From positions 1 to 62,436 of the forward strand of contig JBKDUF010000139.1 of assembly GCA_046339595.1 (NCBI GenBank): 62,436 bases of DNA, written 5' to 3'. The notes beneath the pieces were generated by a model. The model was not told the DNA's origin and ran no database searches. It saw only the letters and a program-made list of their open reading frames with translations. Positions within the stretch are counted from its first letter, which is position 1, and each line of letters starts with the position of its first letter. The translations under genes were made by a program, and so were the position numbers. This DNA is from Ga0077527 sp021300125. Lineage in GTDB: Bacteria; Pseudomonadota; Gammaproteobacteria; Burkholderiales; SG8-41. This document shows, piece after piece, positions 1 to 7,562 of this stretch.

Positions 1-76
1 AATAAAATCAAATACTTATAAAAGTACTTGTTGCTGCACCATTCGCCCCCCCCCGCAGCATGAGCCCGCGCCCGCC

Positions 77-808
77 ATGGAAAAGGTCCGTCTGTCCAAA
101 CTGATGTCCGAGCAGGGCCTGTGCTCGCGACGCGAAGCCGACGAATACATCGAGCGCGGCTGGGTGCTGGTGGATGGGGTTGCCATCACCGAACTCGGCA
201 CCCGCATCCTGCCGACCCAGACCATCACTCTGTCGTCCCAGGCGCGCAACCAGCAGCAGGCCCGCGTCACCATCCTGCTGCACAAACCGGTGGGCTTTGT
301 CTCAGGCCAGGCGGAAAAGGGCTACAAGCCGGCGATCACCCTGATCGAGGCCGCCAGCCGCCACAGCGGCGACCGCAGCCGGCTGCGTTTCAGCCCGCAG
401 CAATTGCGCGGGCTGGCGCCGGCAGGCCGGCTCGACATCGACTCCACCGGCCTGCTGGTGCTGACGCAGGACGGACGCATCGCCAAGCAGCTGATCGGCG
501 AACACTCCGCCGTCGAAAAGGAATACCTGGTGCGGGTCAGCGGCCGCCTGTCCAAAGAGGACCTGGCCCGGCTCAACCACGGCCTCGAACTCGACGGCGA
601 GGCGCTGCGCCCGGCGCAGGTGTCCTGGCAGAACCGCGACCAGCTGCGCTTCGTGCTGCGCCAGGGCAAGAAACGGCAGATCCGCCGCATGTGCGAGCTG
701 GTGGGCCTGCGCGTGACCGGACTGAAGCGCGTGCGCATCGGCAAGGTCATGCTCGGTGACCTGCCGGAAGGGCGCTGGCGCTATCTGCGCGAGGATGAGG
801 GCTTCTGA
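77..808 (+). CDS. 23S rRNA pseudouridine synthase, RsuA/RluF family
   Basis: The 243-aa product should convert a uridine in 23S rRNA to pseudouridine. It has an N-terminal S4 RNA-binding domain (about residues 4-50, with LSKLMSEQGLCSRREAD) followed by the RsuA-type catalytic domain. The catalytic aspartate is D120 in GRLDIDSTGLLVLT, and the C-terminal KKRQIRRMCELVG stretch is typical of the family. Within the family it looks closest to RluF (position 2604 in E. coli), but RluB/RluE-like specificity cannot be excluded, so no symbol is given. The upstream 76 bases are AT-rich and may hold the promoter. The gene converges on the M48 peptidase gene. Confidence 0.88.
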   Translation: MEKVRLSKLMSEQGLCSRREADEYIERGWVLVDGVAITELGTRILPTQTITLSSQARNQQQARVTILLHKPVGFVSGQAEKGYKPAITLIEAASRHSGDRSRLRFSPQQLRGLAPAGRLDIDSTGLLVLTQDGRIAKQLIGEHSAVEKEYLVRVSGRLSKEDLARLNHGLELDGEALRPAQVSWQNRDQLRFVLRQGKKRQIRRMCELVGLRVTGLKRVRIGKVMLGDLPEGRWRYLREDEGF

Positions 809-929
809 GTGCCGATCAGGGCCGGACGATGGTGGCCCGGAGAGGCTGGGTCTTTTTGCTTTTGCTGCGGATTGGCAGGGCCAGGCACCGCAGGGCTGTG
901 CGCCAGGATCAGAGCTTCAAGTCCTCGCG

Positions 930-2285
930 CTACTTGGCGTAACCCCACGCCTTCAGCCGGCTGACCGCATGGTTGGCCTGGCTTCCGCTTTTGACCAGGC
1001 TCAGGTAGCGCTGATACTCGCGGGCGGCGGCGGGCCTGTTTTGCAGGCCCTCCATCGTAACCGCCTTGAAAAACGCGGCATTGGGATCGCCGGGCAGCGC
1101 GCGCTCGTAGGCGTCGAACTCCTGAAAGGCCCCCGCGTGGTCTTTGAGCGCCAGATTCGCGACCCCTGAGAGCTGCATGGCCTGCGCCTCCCGCGGATTG
1201 CTCTGGCGCGCCAGCGTGGTGTACTGCCGGGCGCGGTCGTAACGTTTCTGCGCCACCTGGCACTTGGCCATCAGGCACAGCCCCGTGTAGTCCGCCGGCG
1301 CCGCCTTGAGCGCCGTCGAAAAATGCTGCTCGGCCTCGGCGAAGCTTTTCCTCGACATCAGCCGCTCGCCCTTTTGCTGCTCTTCGATGGCCGGCTTCAG
1401 CAGCCGCAACCCCGCGGTGCTGTCCATGTAGCGCTCACGCAGGAGCGTGCCTTCCGCGGATTTCACCGCCCTGGCCGCGGCGGCCGCGCGCATGCTCTCC
1501 AGGCGCTCGCCGGACATGGGGTGGGAGCTGAACATCGTATCGAGCAGACCCGGCTTCTCGCTGGACTGCCGGACCAGCACGTTCATGAGGCCAACCATCC
1601 CGTCCGGCGAGTATCCGGCACGCGTCATGTATTCCATGCCCAGGCTGTCTGCCTCCCTTTCGTTTTCGCGGGAGTAGGACGCCAACAGCGCACTGGCGCC
1701 TATGGTTCCGGCGATCTCGATCAATGGGGCGTAGCTTGAGGTGCGGTCGGAGGTGCCGGCTGCAATGGCAACACCCGCCACCGCGACCTGGGCAAGCAGG
1801 CCCTGTCCAGCCCGCTGCGCGCTGTGGCGCGCGTTGACATGGCCGATCTCATGCCCCATCAGCGCGGCAAACTCGGCTTCGCTCTGCATCTCGAGCAGGA
1901 TTCCGCGGGTCGCGGCAATTGTCCCGCCCGGAAAGGCGTAAGCGTTGATGTAATTCGCATTGACGACATTGAAGGAATAAGGGACCTGCGGCCGGTGCGA
2001 GCGCGATGACAGCGACGATCCGACCCTGGAGGCGTACTGGCCGAGCGCCGGATCCTGGATCGACCCGTAATCGCGCGAAACCTGATGCGGCGCGTACCGC
2101 CGGTCGACATTGACCTCGTCCGCCTCGGACATGCCGACAAGGACCTGCTGTCCGGTCACCGGGTGGGTGGCGCAGCCCGACAGCAGCGGAACCGAAGCGA
2201 CTGCGGAGCCCGCAGACATCAGCCAAAGAAAATCGCGGCGGGTCATGCGCCGCCGATAGGCACGATCTTCCAAGCGGTATTCCAT
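930..2285 (-). CDS. M48-family metallopeptidase, Tat-type lipoprotein with TPR-like repeats
   Basis: The product (about 451 aa from the chosen start) is a BepA/YfgC-like zinc protease probably acting in the periplasm on outer-membrane assembly. HEIGH at residues 145-149 supplies the zinc ligands and catalytic Glu, and the third ligand lies in ENEREAD near residue 209. The C-terminal half (from about 300) is helical with TPR character. The N-terminus reads TRRDFLWLM, a hydrophobic stretch, then LLSGC: a twin-arginine motif followed by a lipobox with Cys38. The start is uncertain: ATG at 2285 or at 2246 (MTRRDF) both keep the signal, and neither has a strong ribosome-binding site. Reading further upstream would run into the HAD gene, so those starts were rejected. 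Confidence 0.85.
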   Translation of the reverse strand: MEYRLEDRAYRRRMTRRDFLWLMSAGSAVASVPLLSGCATHPVTGQQVLVGMSEADEVNVDRRYAPHQVSRDYGSIQDPALGQYASRVGSSLSSRSHRPQVPYSFNVVNANYINAYAFPGGTIAATRGILLEMQSEAEFAALMGHEIGHVNARHSAQRAGQGLLAQVAVAGVAIAAGTSDRTSSYAPLIEIAGTIGASALLASYSRENEREADSLGMEYMTRAGYSPDGMVGLMNVLVRQSSEKPGLLDTMFSSHPMSGERLESMRAAAAARAVKSAEGTLLRERYMDSTAGLRLLKPAIEEQQKGERLMSRKSFAEAEQHFSTALKAAPADYTGLCLMAKCQVAQKRYDRARQYTTLARQSNPREAQAMQLSGVANLALKDHAGAFQEFDAYERALPGDPNAAFFKAVTMEGLQNRPAAAREYQRYLSLVKSGSQANHAVSRLKAWGYAK

Positions 2286-2331
2286 GGCTTCATCCATGCA
2301 CGGCATCAATAAGCGGACCTGGCACCACCCA

Positions 2332-3021
2332 TCAACCGCGCTGCGCCGCAACCAGTGCGGGCAGGTCGGCCACACTGTTGAGCAGATGGGTGTGCCGCTC
2401 ACCCTGCATCTGGTCGCGGCCATGCGCACCCGACAACACGCCGACATTGAGCGCGACCCCGGCGTTGTGGCCCGCCTGCAGATCAAGCACGGTGTCGCCG
2501 ACATTGGCGACGCGGCGCACGTCGCTCACGCCGGTGGCTTCCATGCAGTGAAAGATCATGTAGGGCGCGGGGCGGCCCTGCGCCACTTCATCGCCGCAGA
2601 CCACGGCATCGACCACGCCCTCGCGCCAACCCAGCGCATCGAGCAGCAGGTCGGTGGTTTCGCGGTCGAAACCGGTGTTGAGCGCCACCTGAATACCGGC
2701 CCTGCGCAATGCCGCAATGGCGTCCGCGGCACCGGGCACCGGCTCGACGGTGCCGCTGAAAACCTCGGCCAGCTTCTGGACGAAGGTGGCATAGACCGTC
2801 GCGGCCCGCGCTTCGCGGCCCTCGCCCTCGGGCACCAGGCTGAGGATGGCAAGGCGCTTGCTCGCGCCGCGCAGGCTGTTGATCGCCTGCGGCGTGACGG
2901 GAATGCCGTGGGCGGCCAGCGCCTCGGTGAAGGCGCGCGGCACCTGGCCGGCATCGCGCACCGTGGTGCCGGCCATGTCGCAGACCACGAGCTCGATCGC
3001 GGCACTCTGTTTTGAACTCAC
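2332..3021 (-). CDS. phosphonatase-like HAD hydrolase
   Basis: This 229-aa protein is a haloacid dehalogenase-superfamily hydrolase. The nucleophile motif DMAGTTVRD starts at D15, and the DxAGT form is typical of the phosphonoacetaldehyde hydrolase-like group. The later GDTVLDLQAG stretch gives the second acidic magnesium-binding motif. It resembles the phosphonatase-like hydrolases rather than true PhnX, and no phosphonate genes lie nearby, so the substrate is unknown. The start is GTG and overlaps the stop of the upstream thioesterase gene (3018-3021), which indicates translational coupling. Confidence 0.82.
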   Translation of the reverse strand: MSSKQSAAIELVVCDMAGTTVRDAGQVPRAFTEALAAHGIPVTPQAINSLRGASKRLAILSLVPEGEGREARAATVYATFVQKLAEVFSGTVEPVPGAADAIAALRRAGIQVALNTGFDRETTDLLLDALGWREGVVDAVVCGDEVAQGRPAPYMIFHCMEATGVSDVRRVANVGDTVLDLQAGHNAGVALNVGVLSGAHGRDQMQGERHTHLLNSVADLPALVAAQRG

Positions 3022-3410
3022 TGTTTGCCCTCGATCTTGCTTTTGAGCTTGGCCTGGTACTTGTCGAGATCGACGACAAAGCGGTCGTGATCACACTCGC
3101 CGACCTGCTCGACCTCGTCAAAGACCCTGATCCTGAGGCTGACGCGACGGCGGTCGATGCCGGTGACCTCGACCTCGGCGCGCACGCGCTTGCCCATCGG
3201 CGTCGGCCCGAGGTGGCGGATGGTGACCACCGCGCCGACCTGGCCCTGGCCGGGTTTCAGGTGCGGCGCGATCAGCTCGCCCGCCGAGGCCTCGCAAAAC
3301 TGCACCATCGACGGAGTCGAGAACACGCGGTATTCGCCGCGTTGGGTGGTCATCGCCTCGCTGACTTCGCGCTCGGCGACATGGGTCATGCCGACTTTCA
3401 GGGTATCCAT
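3018..3410 (-). CDS. FlK-like (fluoroacetyl-CoA thioesterase-type) hotdog thioesterase
   Basis: The 130-aa product has the hotdog fold of the thioesterases named after fluoroacetyl-CoA thioesterase FlK. The FlK catalytic triad is Thr42, Glu50 and His76. Here T32 (STPSM), E40 (FCEASAG) and H66 (IRHLG) occur with exactly the same spacings of 8 and 26 residues. It probably hydrolyses a small acyl-CoA, since most family members are not specific for fluoroacetyl-CoA. ATG at 3410 was chosen because the reading frame further upstream runs through a terminator and an unrelated gene. It is co-transcribed with the HAD hydrolase gene through a 4-base overlap. Confidence 0.8.
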   Translation of the reverse strand: MDTLKVGMTHVAEREVSEAMTTQRGEYRVFSTPSMVQFCEASAGELIAPHLKPGQGQVGAVVTIRHLGPTPMGKRVRAEVEVTGIDRRRVSLRIRVFDEVEQVGECDHDRFVVDLDKYQAKLKSKIEGKQ

Positions 3411-3459
3411 GGGATCTCGACGCAGGGGAAAACCTGATTTTAACGGCAGCACGGACCCG

Positions 3460-3480
3460 AAAAAAACCGCCCCGGGCGGC
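3460..3480 (-). terminator. rho-independent terminator after the small secreted-protein gene
   Basis: Read on the minus strand, a short GC hairpin (CCGCC/GGCGG around a tiny loop) is followed directly by seven T residues. It lies between the end of the broken small gene at 3505 and the start of the thioesterase gene at 3410, so it would separate the two transcription units. Confidence 0.55.
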
Positions 3481-3504
3481 GCAGTGTTTGCTGTCTTGCC
3501 GGCA

Positions 3505-3840
3505 TCACTTTTTCGAATGCTGGCGGTCATGCCGCTCGTGGTGGATGCGCCGGCTTTCCTTGTTCTGCGCGTGCTGCGGGCGCTTGCGCGCCCGCGGCGT
3601 GACGGTGCCGTCGACCTTGGCCTTGTCTTCCATGTTCTCGATGCGCTCCTGGCGGCGCTCGATGCGCGCTGCCTCTTTCTGGTTGAGCTGGCCCGAGTGC
3701 ACGCCCTGGTCGATGCGCTACTGCTGGTGCTGCTGGCGATGGTCCACACCGGGGGTGGCCGCAGGATCGCGGGGTTGGGCGAGCGCGGCACCCGTTGCAA
3801 CGGCAAACACGGCGGCAGCGATGACGGATTTGACAAACAT
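3505..3840 (-). pseudogene. small secreted protein gene interrupted by an in-frame amber codon
   Basis: From ATG at 3840 the frame encodes a classical signal peptide (MFVKSVIAAAVFAVATGAAL, cleaved after AxA) and a Gln-rich stretch (HRQQHQQ). It then meets TAG at 3718-3720, codon 41, and continues in the same frame as RIDQGVHSGQLNQKEAAR, a charged helical domain, to TGA at 3505. Read through, it is a 111-aa secreted basic protein. From memory, the RIDQGV..GQL..REA..E...ENME pattern is common in small betaproteobacterial periplasmic proteins of unknown role. The TAG falls where a Gln (CAG) is expected, a single C-to-T change. It could be a true nonsense mutation or a sequencing error. Translation of the downstream part alone would lack the signal peptide. 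Confidence 0.7.
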
Positions 3841-3970
3841 GATACGCATCCCTTGCGGGTTGAACAGGTTGATACCCGTATCGCTTCAACGCCGCAGGGG
3901 TTCAGCGCAGCGACTGCCGAACTGCAACAAAGGGTAAGACTTTGTAGGCGGGCGCCGCGGGAGGCGGCGC

Positions 3971-4210
3971 CTACTGCTCGGGATAGGCGTCGAAGTCGAT
4001 GGCGTCGGCGGCGCAGCCCAGCGCCGTGGCCATGCTGTTGAGCGAGGCCTCGGTCAGCGCCACCACCTGGTAATCAGCCTCGATGCCCTTGGCCAAGATG
4101 AAGGCCTGGGCGCCGGCATTCGAGGTCCAGGTCACGACCAGCGAGGGCCGGTCATCACCGAGACTGCGGCTGACCGGAAATCCATCCGATTTGCTGACGA
4201 TTGCAAACAT
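3971..4210 (-). CDS. hypothetical protein, 79 aa
   Basis: I do not recognise this small acidic protein. It has no signal peptide or membrane segment. It starts MFAIVSKSDGFPVSR and ends in DFDAYPEQ, and looks like a compact alpha/beta soluble domain. It stands alone between the broken secreted-protein gene and the dehydrogenase gene. Support is mainly coding-like composition, a clean ATG and the lack of a competing frame. Confidence 0.6.
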   Translation of the reverse strand: MFAIVSKSDGFPVSRSLGDDRPSLVVTWTSNAGAQAFILAKGIEADYQVVALTEASLNSMATALGCAADAIDFDAYPEQ

Positions 4211-4300
4211 GGGCGTTTCTCCATCGCGGGGCGCGGACCTGGGTCCGGCACCCGCAAAATCTTAGCCGCGGCTGCCCTCACCCGCAAGCCAGCCGCGCAA

Positions 4301-5221
4301 TCAGCCGTCGCGCTTGAGCACGGCCTCGATCTCCTCGACCGGCACCTGGATGTCGAGTCCTGCACGTTCCTGCTGCAGGATCAGGAAAGAACGCGAGTCG
4401 CGGCGGTTCCAGCCGCGGTTGAGTGCCTCGGTCATCTCGGCATAGGTCAGGTTGGCCAGCCGCATCGGCACGCCGATCTCGCGTGCGAGCTCGGTGGCCA
4501 GCGTGACGTCCTTGTGCGCCAGCTCCAGCGCGAAGGCCGGCGGATCGAACTTGCCCTGCAGGAACTGGTCACCCATGCGGTCGAAGGAACGCTTCCGACC
4601 GAGCGAGCCCTGGCGGATCGCCGCCCACAGCGGCAGCGGATCGACGCCGGCCTTGACACCCATGGTGAACAGTTCGGCCAGCGCCAGCTGCATCGCGTAG
4701 CCGGCGCAGTTGTGCACCAGCTTGGCCACCGAACCGGCGCCGATGGGTCCGATGTGGATGACCTGGTCGCCGACGGCATCGAGCACCTTGCGGCAACGCT
4801 CGAACTCGGCCTTGTCGCCGCCGACCCACAGCGCCATCTTGCCCGACTTCGCACCCGCGGGCCCGCCGCTGACCGGGGCATCGAGCAGCGAGACCTTGCG
4901 TTGCGCAAAGCGCGCATGCAGTTCGCGGATCACGGTCGGCGAATTGGTCGACAGGTCGAACCATACCGAGCCCGGGCGCATGACCTTGAGCAGGCCTTCA
5001 GCCACCGCCTTGACTTCCTTCGGCCCGGGCAGCGAGGTCAGCACCACATCGGCCTCGCGCCCGGCCTCTTCAACCGTGTCCGCCCAGGTCGCGCCGGCCT
5101 TGAGATGCGCTTGCGCCGCATCCCTGCGCAGGTCGTGTACCGTGAGCGCGAAGCCGCCCTTGATGGCATTGAGGGCGATTGAAGCGCCCATGGTGCCGAG
5201 TCCAATGAAACCTACCCGCAT
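4301..5221 (-). CDS. NAD(P)-dependent beta-hydroxyacid dehydrogenase (3-hydroxyisobutyrate dehydrogenase family)
   Basis: The 306-aa enzyme should oxidise a beta-hydroxy acid to the semialdehyde or keto acid, or catalyse the reverse. The N-terminal Rossmann motif is GFIGLGTMGASIALN, the substrate-binding signature is DAPVSGGPAGAKSG, and the catalytic lysine lies in GSVAKLVHNC, all standard for the family. Length is normal. It is the last gene of the carboxylation cluster, 31 bases downstream of the Bug protein gene, so its substrate is probably linked to that pathway. Candidates are 3-hydroxyisobutyrate, 3-hydroxypropionate and tartronate semialdehyde, and the sequence does not distinguish them. 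Confidence 0.87.
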   Translation of the reverse strand: MRVGFIGLGTMGASIALNAIKGGFALTVHDLRRDAAQAHLKAGATWADTVEEAGREADVVLTSLPGPKEVKAVAEGLLKVMRPGSVWFDLSTNSPTVIRELHARFAQRKVSLLDAPVSGGPAGAKSGKMALWVGGDKAEFERCRKVLDAVGDQVIHIGPIGAGSVAKLVHNCAGYAMQLALAELFTMGVKAGVDPLPLWAAIRQGSLGRKRSFDRMGDQFLQGKFDPPAFALELAHKDVTLATELAREIGVPMRLANLTYAEMTEALNRGWNRRDSRSFLILQQERAGLDIQVPVEEIEAVLKRDG

Positions 5222-5252
5222 GTCAATTCCTTTCCGTGCCGTTGAAAGTCGT

Positions 5253-6245
5253 TCAGTCCGTCTGTATGCCCGCGGCCTTCACCACGCGCTCCCATTTTGC
5301 GATCTCGTCGTGGATGTGTTTCTGGAACTCAGCCGGTGATGACCCGAGCGGCTCCACGCCGTCGCGCTGGAAGCGCTCGGTGAGTTCGGGGGTGCGCAGC
5401 GCATCCACGATGCTGCGGTTGAGCCGGTCGAGGATCGGCCTGCGGACTGCGACCGGCGCCAGCACGCCATACCAGTTGGTGACTTCGTATCCGGCGATGC
5501 CGGACTCGGCGATCGTGGGCCAATCCGGCATCGTCGGCAGGCGCTGCGGACTGGTCACGGCCACCGGCCGCAGGCGACCGTTCTTGATATGCGGCAGCGA
5601 CTCCAGTGGCGTCGCAAAAACCATGCTGATCTGTCCGGCCAGCACATCGGCCAGCGCCGGCCCGCCGCCCTTGTAGGCCACATGCAGCAGGTTCACTCCG
5701 GCTGAAGTGGCCAGCAGGGCCCCCGAAAGGTGCTGCAGGCTGCCCTGCCCGGCCGACCCGTAGGTCAGGCTTCCGGGTTTCGAGCGGGCCAGGGCAATCA
5801 GCTCGGCAATCGACTTGGCCGCCACCGAAGGATGCAGGACCAGCACATAGGACTGGCGGGTCATTTGCGTCACCGGCGCAAAATCCCTGACCAGGTCATA
5901 CGGCAGCCTGCCGCGATAGGTCGCGCGCCGCGCGGTGTGGGTGCCGCTGATCATGATGATGGTGTAGCCATCCGGCTGGGAACGCGCGACTGTTTCCAGC
6001 GCGATGGCGCCGGTGCCGCCGGAACGGTTATCGACCACCACGCTCTGGCCCCAGGCCGCGCTCAGCCTCTGCGCCACAGCGCGCACAGTGATGTCGGCGC
6101 CCCCGCCGGGCGCCAGCGGCACCATGAACCGTACCGGCCGCGAAGGAAAGTCCTGGCTGGCTGCCACAGGACAGGACATTGCGCCAACCATGCCGGCAAA
6201 CGCCAGCAGCCAGGGCCGCAGGCCCTTCAGTAACAGGGCATTCAT
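5253..6245 (-). CDS. Bug-family (TctC-like) periplasmic solute-binding protein
   Basis: The 330-aa product is an extracytoplasmic receptor of the tripartite tricarboxylate transporter type, a family greatly expanded in Burkholderiales that binds carboxylic acids. An N-terminal signal peptide ends near VAA-S, followed by FPSRPVRFMVPLAPGGGADIT, the hallmark start of the mature domain, and GGTGAIALETVARSQPDGYT. ATG at 6245 was chosen because a strong GGAGGAG ribosome-binding site lies just upstream. No tctA or tctB membrane gene is adjacent, so it probably uses a transporter encoded elsewhere or acts as a sensor. It would supply the substrate of the surrounding cluster. Confidence 0.9.
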   Translation of the reverse strand: MNALLLKGLRPWLLAFAGMVGAMSCPVAASQDFPSRPVRFMVPLAPGGGADITVRAVAQRLSAAWGQSVVVDNRSGGTGAIALETVARSQPDGYTIIMISGTHTARRATYRGRLPYDLVRDFAPVTQMTRQSYVLVLHPSVAAKSIAELIALARSKPGSLTYGSAGQGSLQHLSGALLATSAGVNLLHVAYKGGGPALADVLAGQISMVFATPLESLPHIKNGRLRPVAVTSPQRLPTMPDWPTIAESGIAGYEVTNWYGVLAPVAVRRPILDRLNRSIVDALRTPELTERFQRDGVEPLGSSPAEFQKHIHDEIAKWERVVKAAGIQTD

Positions 6246-6362
6246 GGCAATCTCCTCCGCGACGGTCAATGCAGCGCGCGGCTTGAGCCGCTTGTATGGT
6301 TGCTGCATTCTTGGTCGGCACTACTGCTGCGTCAAGCACGTGACCGCACTATGGAGAGATCC

Positions 6363-7562
6363 TTACCAGGCGGCTTCGAGTGCTGCCATCAGCGCTTCGC
6401 GCTCGCGCAGGAATTCCCGCTTCGGATCGGCATTGAAGTTTTTCAGCGAGCTCTCGAGTATGGCTGGCAGGCTGTTCCGCGGAATATCCAGATCGCGCAG
6501 TCGCACCGGCATGCCGGCTTCCGCAAACAGGCGCTCCACGGCATCGGCAGCACGCAGATGCGCCGGCCCCTCGCCGTCGGCATCAACAGCCCGGGCAATC
6601 AGCGCCATCGCCTCAGGATCGCGTCCACCGAAATGGCGCATCACCGTCGCCGTCAGCGCCGAGTTGGCTTCGCCCTGCCCGACATGGGCGTGCCGGTTGA
6701 ACAGGGCCGTGGCCAGCGCATACACCACGCGCGCCGGCCAATGCTTCTCGGTCAGCGCGCCGCCATCGTCGGCATCGCGGTTCTGCAGGAAGGCTGCAGC
6801 GCACATTTCAATGCGTGCGCCGGCATCGAGCGGATCACCCATGCGCGGCAGCGCGCCGCGTGCGAGGCGGAAGGCCTGCAGCCGGTCGCCTTCGGACAGC
6901 GGGGCCATGCGCGCCGCGCCAAGATTCATGAGCGAGCGCCACAGCACTGAAGTGCCGGTGGTGCGCGCCAGCGACGCGGGCGCAGTCAGCAAAGCCTCCT
7001 CATCCCAGAACAGTGCCACCGGCCGCGTCTTGGGATCGAAGAATTCCATGCGGTTGGGCCGGGCCGGATCCTTCACCGCCGAACCGGCGCGGTTCTGCGC
7101 GGTGGTGGCCGCGGTCAGCACATTGATGACCGGCAGCTTGGGTGCCAGCAGCTTGGGGCTGATCGCCGGCGCGTTGTCGGGGTACTGCGTGATCAGCTGG
7201 TCGACGGGGCGCTGTTCGGCGAGCAGTATCGCCACCACGCGTGTGCCCTGGATCACACTGCCGGCGCCGACGCCGATCAGCAGGTCGGCGCCCGCTTCGC
7301 GCGCGGCGTTGGCCGCAGCCTGCACCGAGGCCAGCGTGGTGTCCTTTTCAATTTCGTCGTAACGGCCGGCATAGGCCGGGCCGAGGATGTGCTGGATGCG
7401 GTCGACCAGCTTCGTCCTGCGCGACACACTGCGGCCACAGACGATGAAGGCTTTTTGCGCCTTCAGGCGCTTCAGTTCAGAGGGCAGGTGTTCCAGCGCA
7501 TCACACCCGCTGTAGAGCCGCAGCGGATAGCCGGTGGCGCGGAAATCGTGCTGGTAACTCAT
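6363..7562 (-). CDS. iron-ADH-fold protein lacking the metal ligands (maleylacetate reductase-like)
   Basis: The 399-aa protein has the overall layout of group III iron-containing alcohol dehydrogenases: an N-terminal dinucleotide-binding half with GVGAGSVIQGT (residues 97-107, in place of GGGSxxD) and a helical C-terminal half. By alignment in my head to E. coli FucO, the four metal ligands Asp196, His200, His263 and His277 correspond to S205, R209, Y281 and Q296, so none remains. It may be a metal-independent reductase, as maleylacetate reductases are reported to be, or a protein with a changed role. The stop overlaps the start of the CoA ligase alpha gene region by 4 bases (7559-7562), so it is co-translated with the ligase. 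Confidence 0.72.
   Translation of the reverse strand: MSYQHDFRATGYPLRLYSGCDALEHLPSELKRLKAQKAFIVCGRSVSRRTKLVDRIQHILGPAYAGRYDEIEKDTTLASVQAAANAAREAGADLLIGVGAGSVIQGTRVVAILLAEQRPVDQLITQYPDNAPAISPKLLAPKLPVINVLTAATTAQNRAGSAVKDPARPNRMEFFDPKTRPVALFWDEEALLTAPASLARTTGTSVLWRSLMNLGAARMAPLSEGDRLQAFRLARGALPRMGDPLDAGARIEMCAAAFLQNRDADDGGALTEKHWPARVVYALATALFNRHAHVGQGEANSALTATVMRHFGGRDPEAMALIARAVDADGEGPAHLRAADAVERLFAEAGMPVRLRDLDIPRNSLPAILESSLKNFNADPKREFLREREALMAALEAAW

Noticed and set aside
2332..3021. Naming the HAD protein phosphonoacetaldehyde hydrolase (PhnX)
   Set aside because: Only the nucleophile motif resembles PhnX; the cap lysine region does not match clearly and no phosphonate genes are nearby.
4301..5221. 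Naming the dehydrogenase MmsB or GarR
   Set aside because: Family motifs are shared by several substrate groups, and the neighbourhood is not valine or glycerate metabolism.
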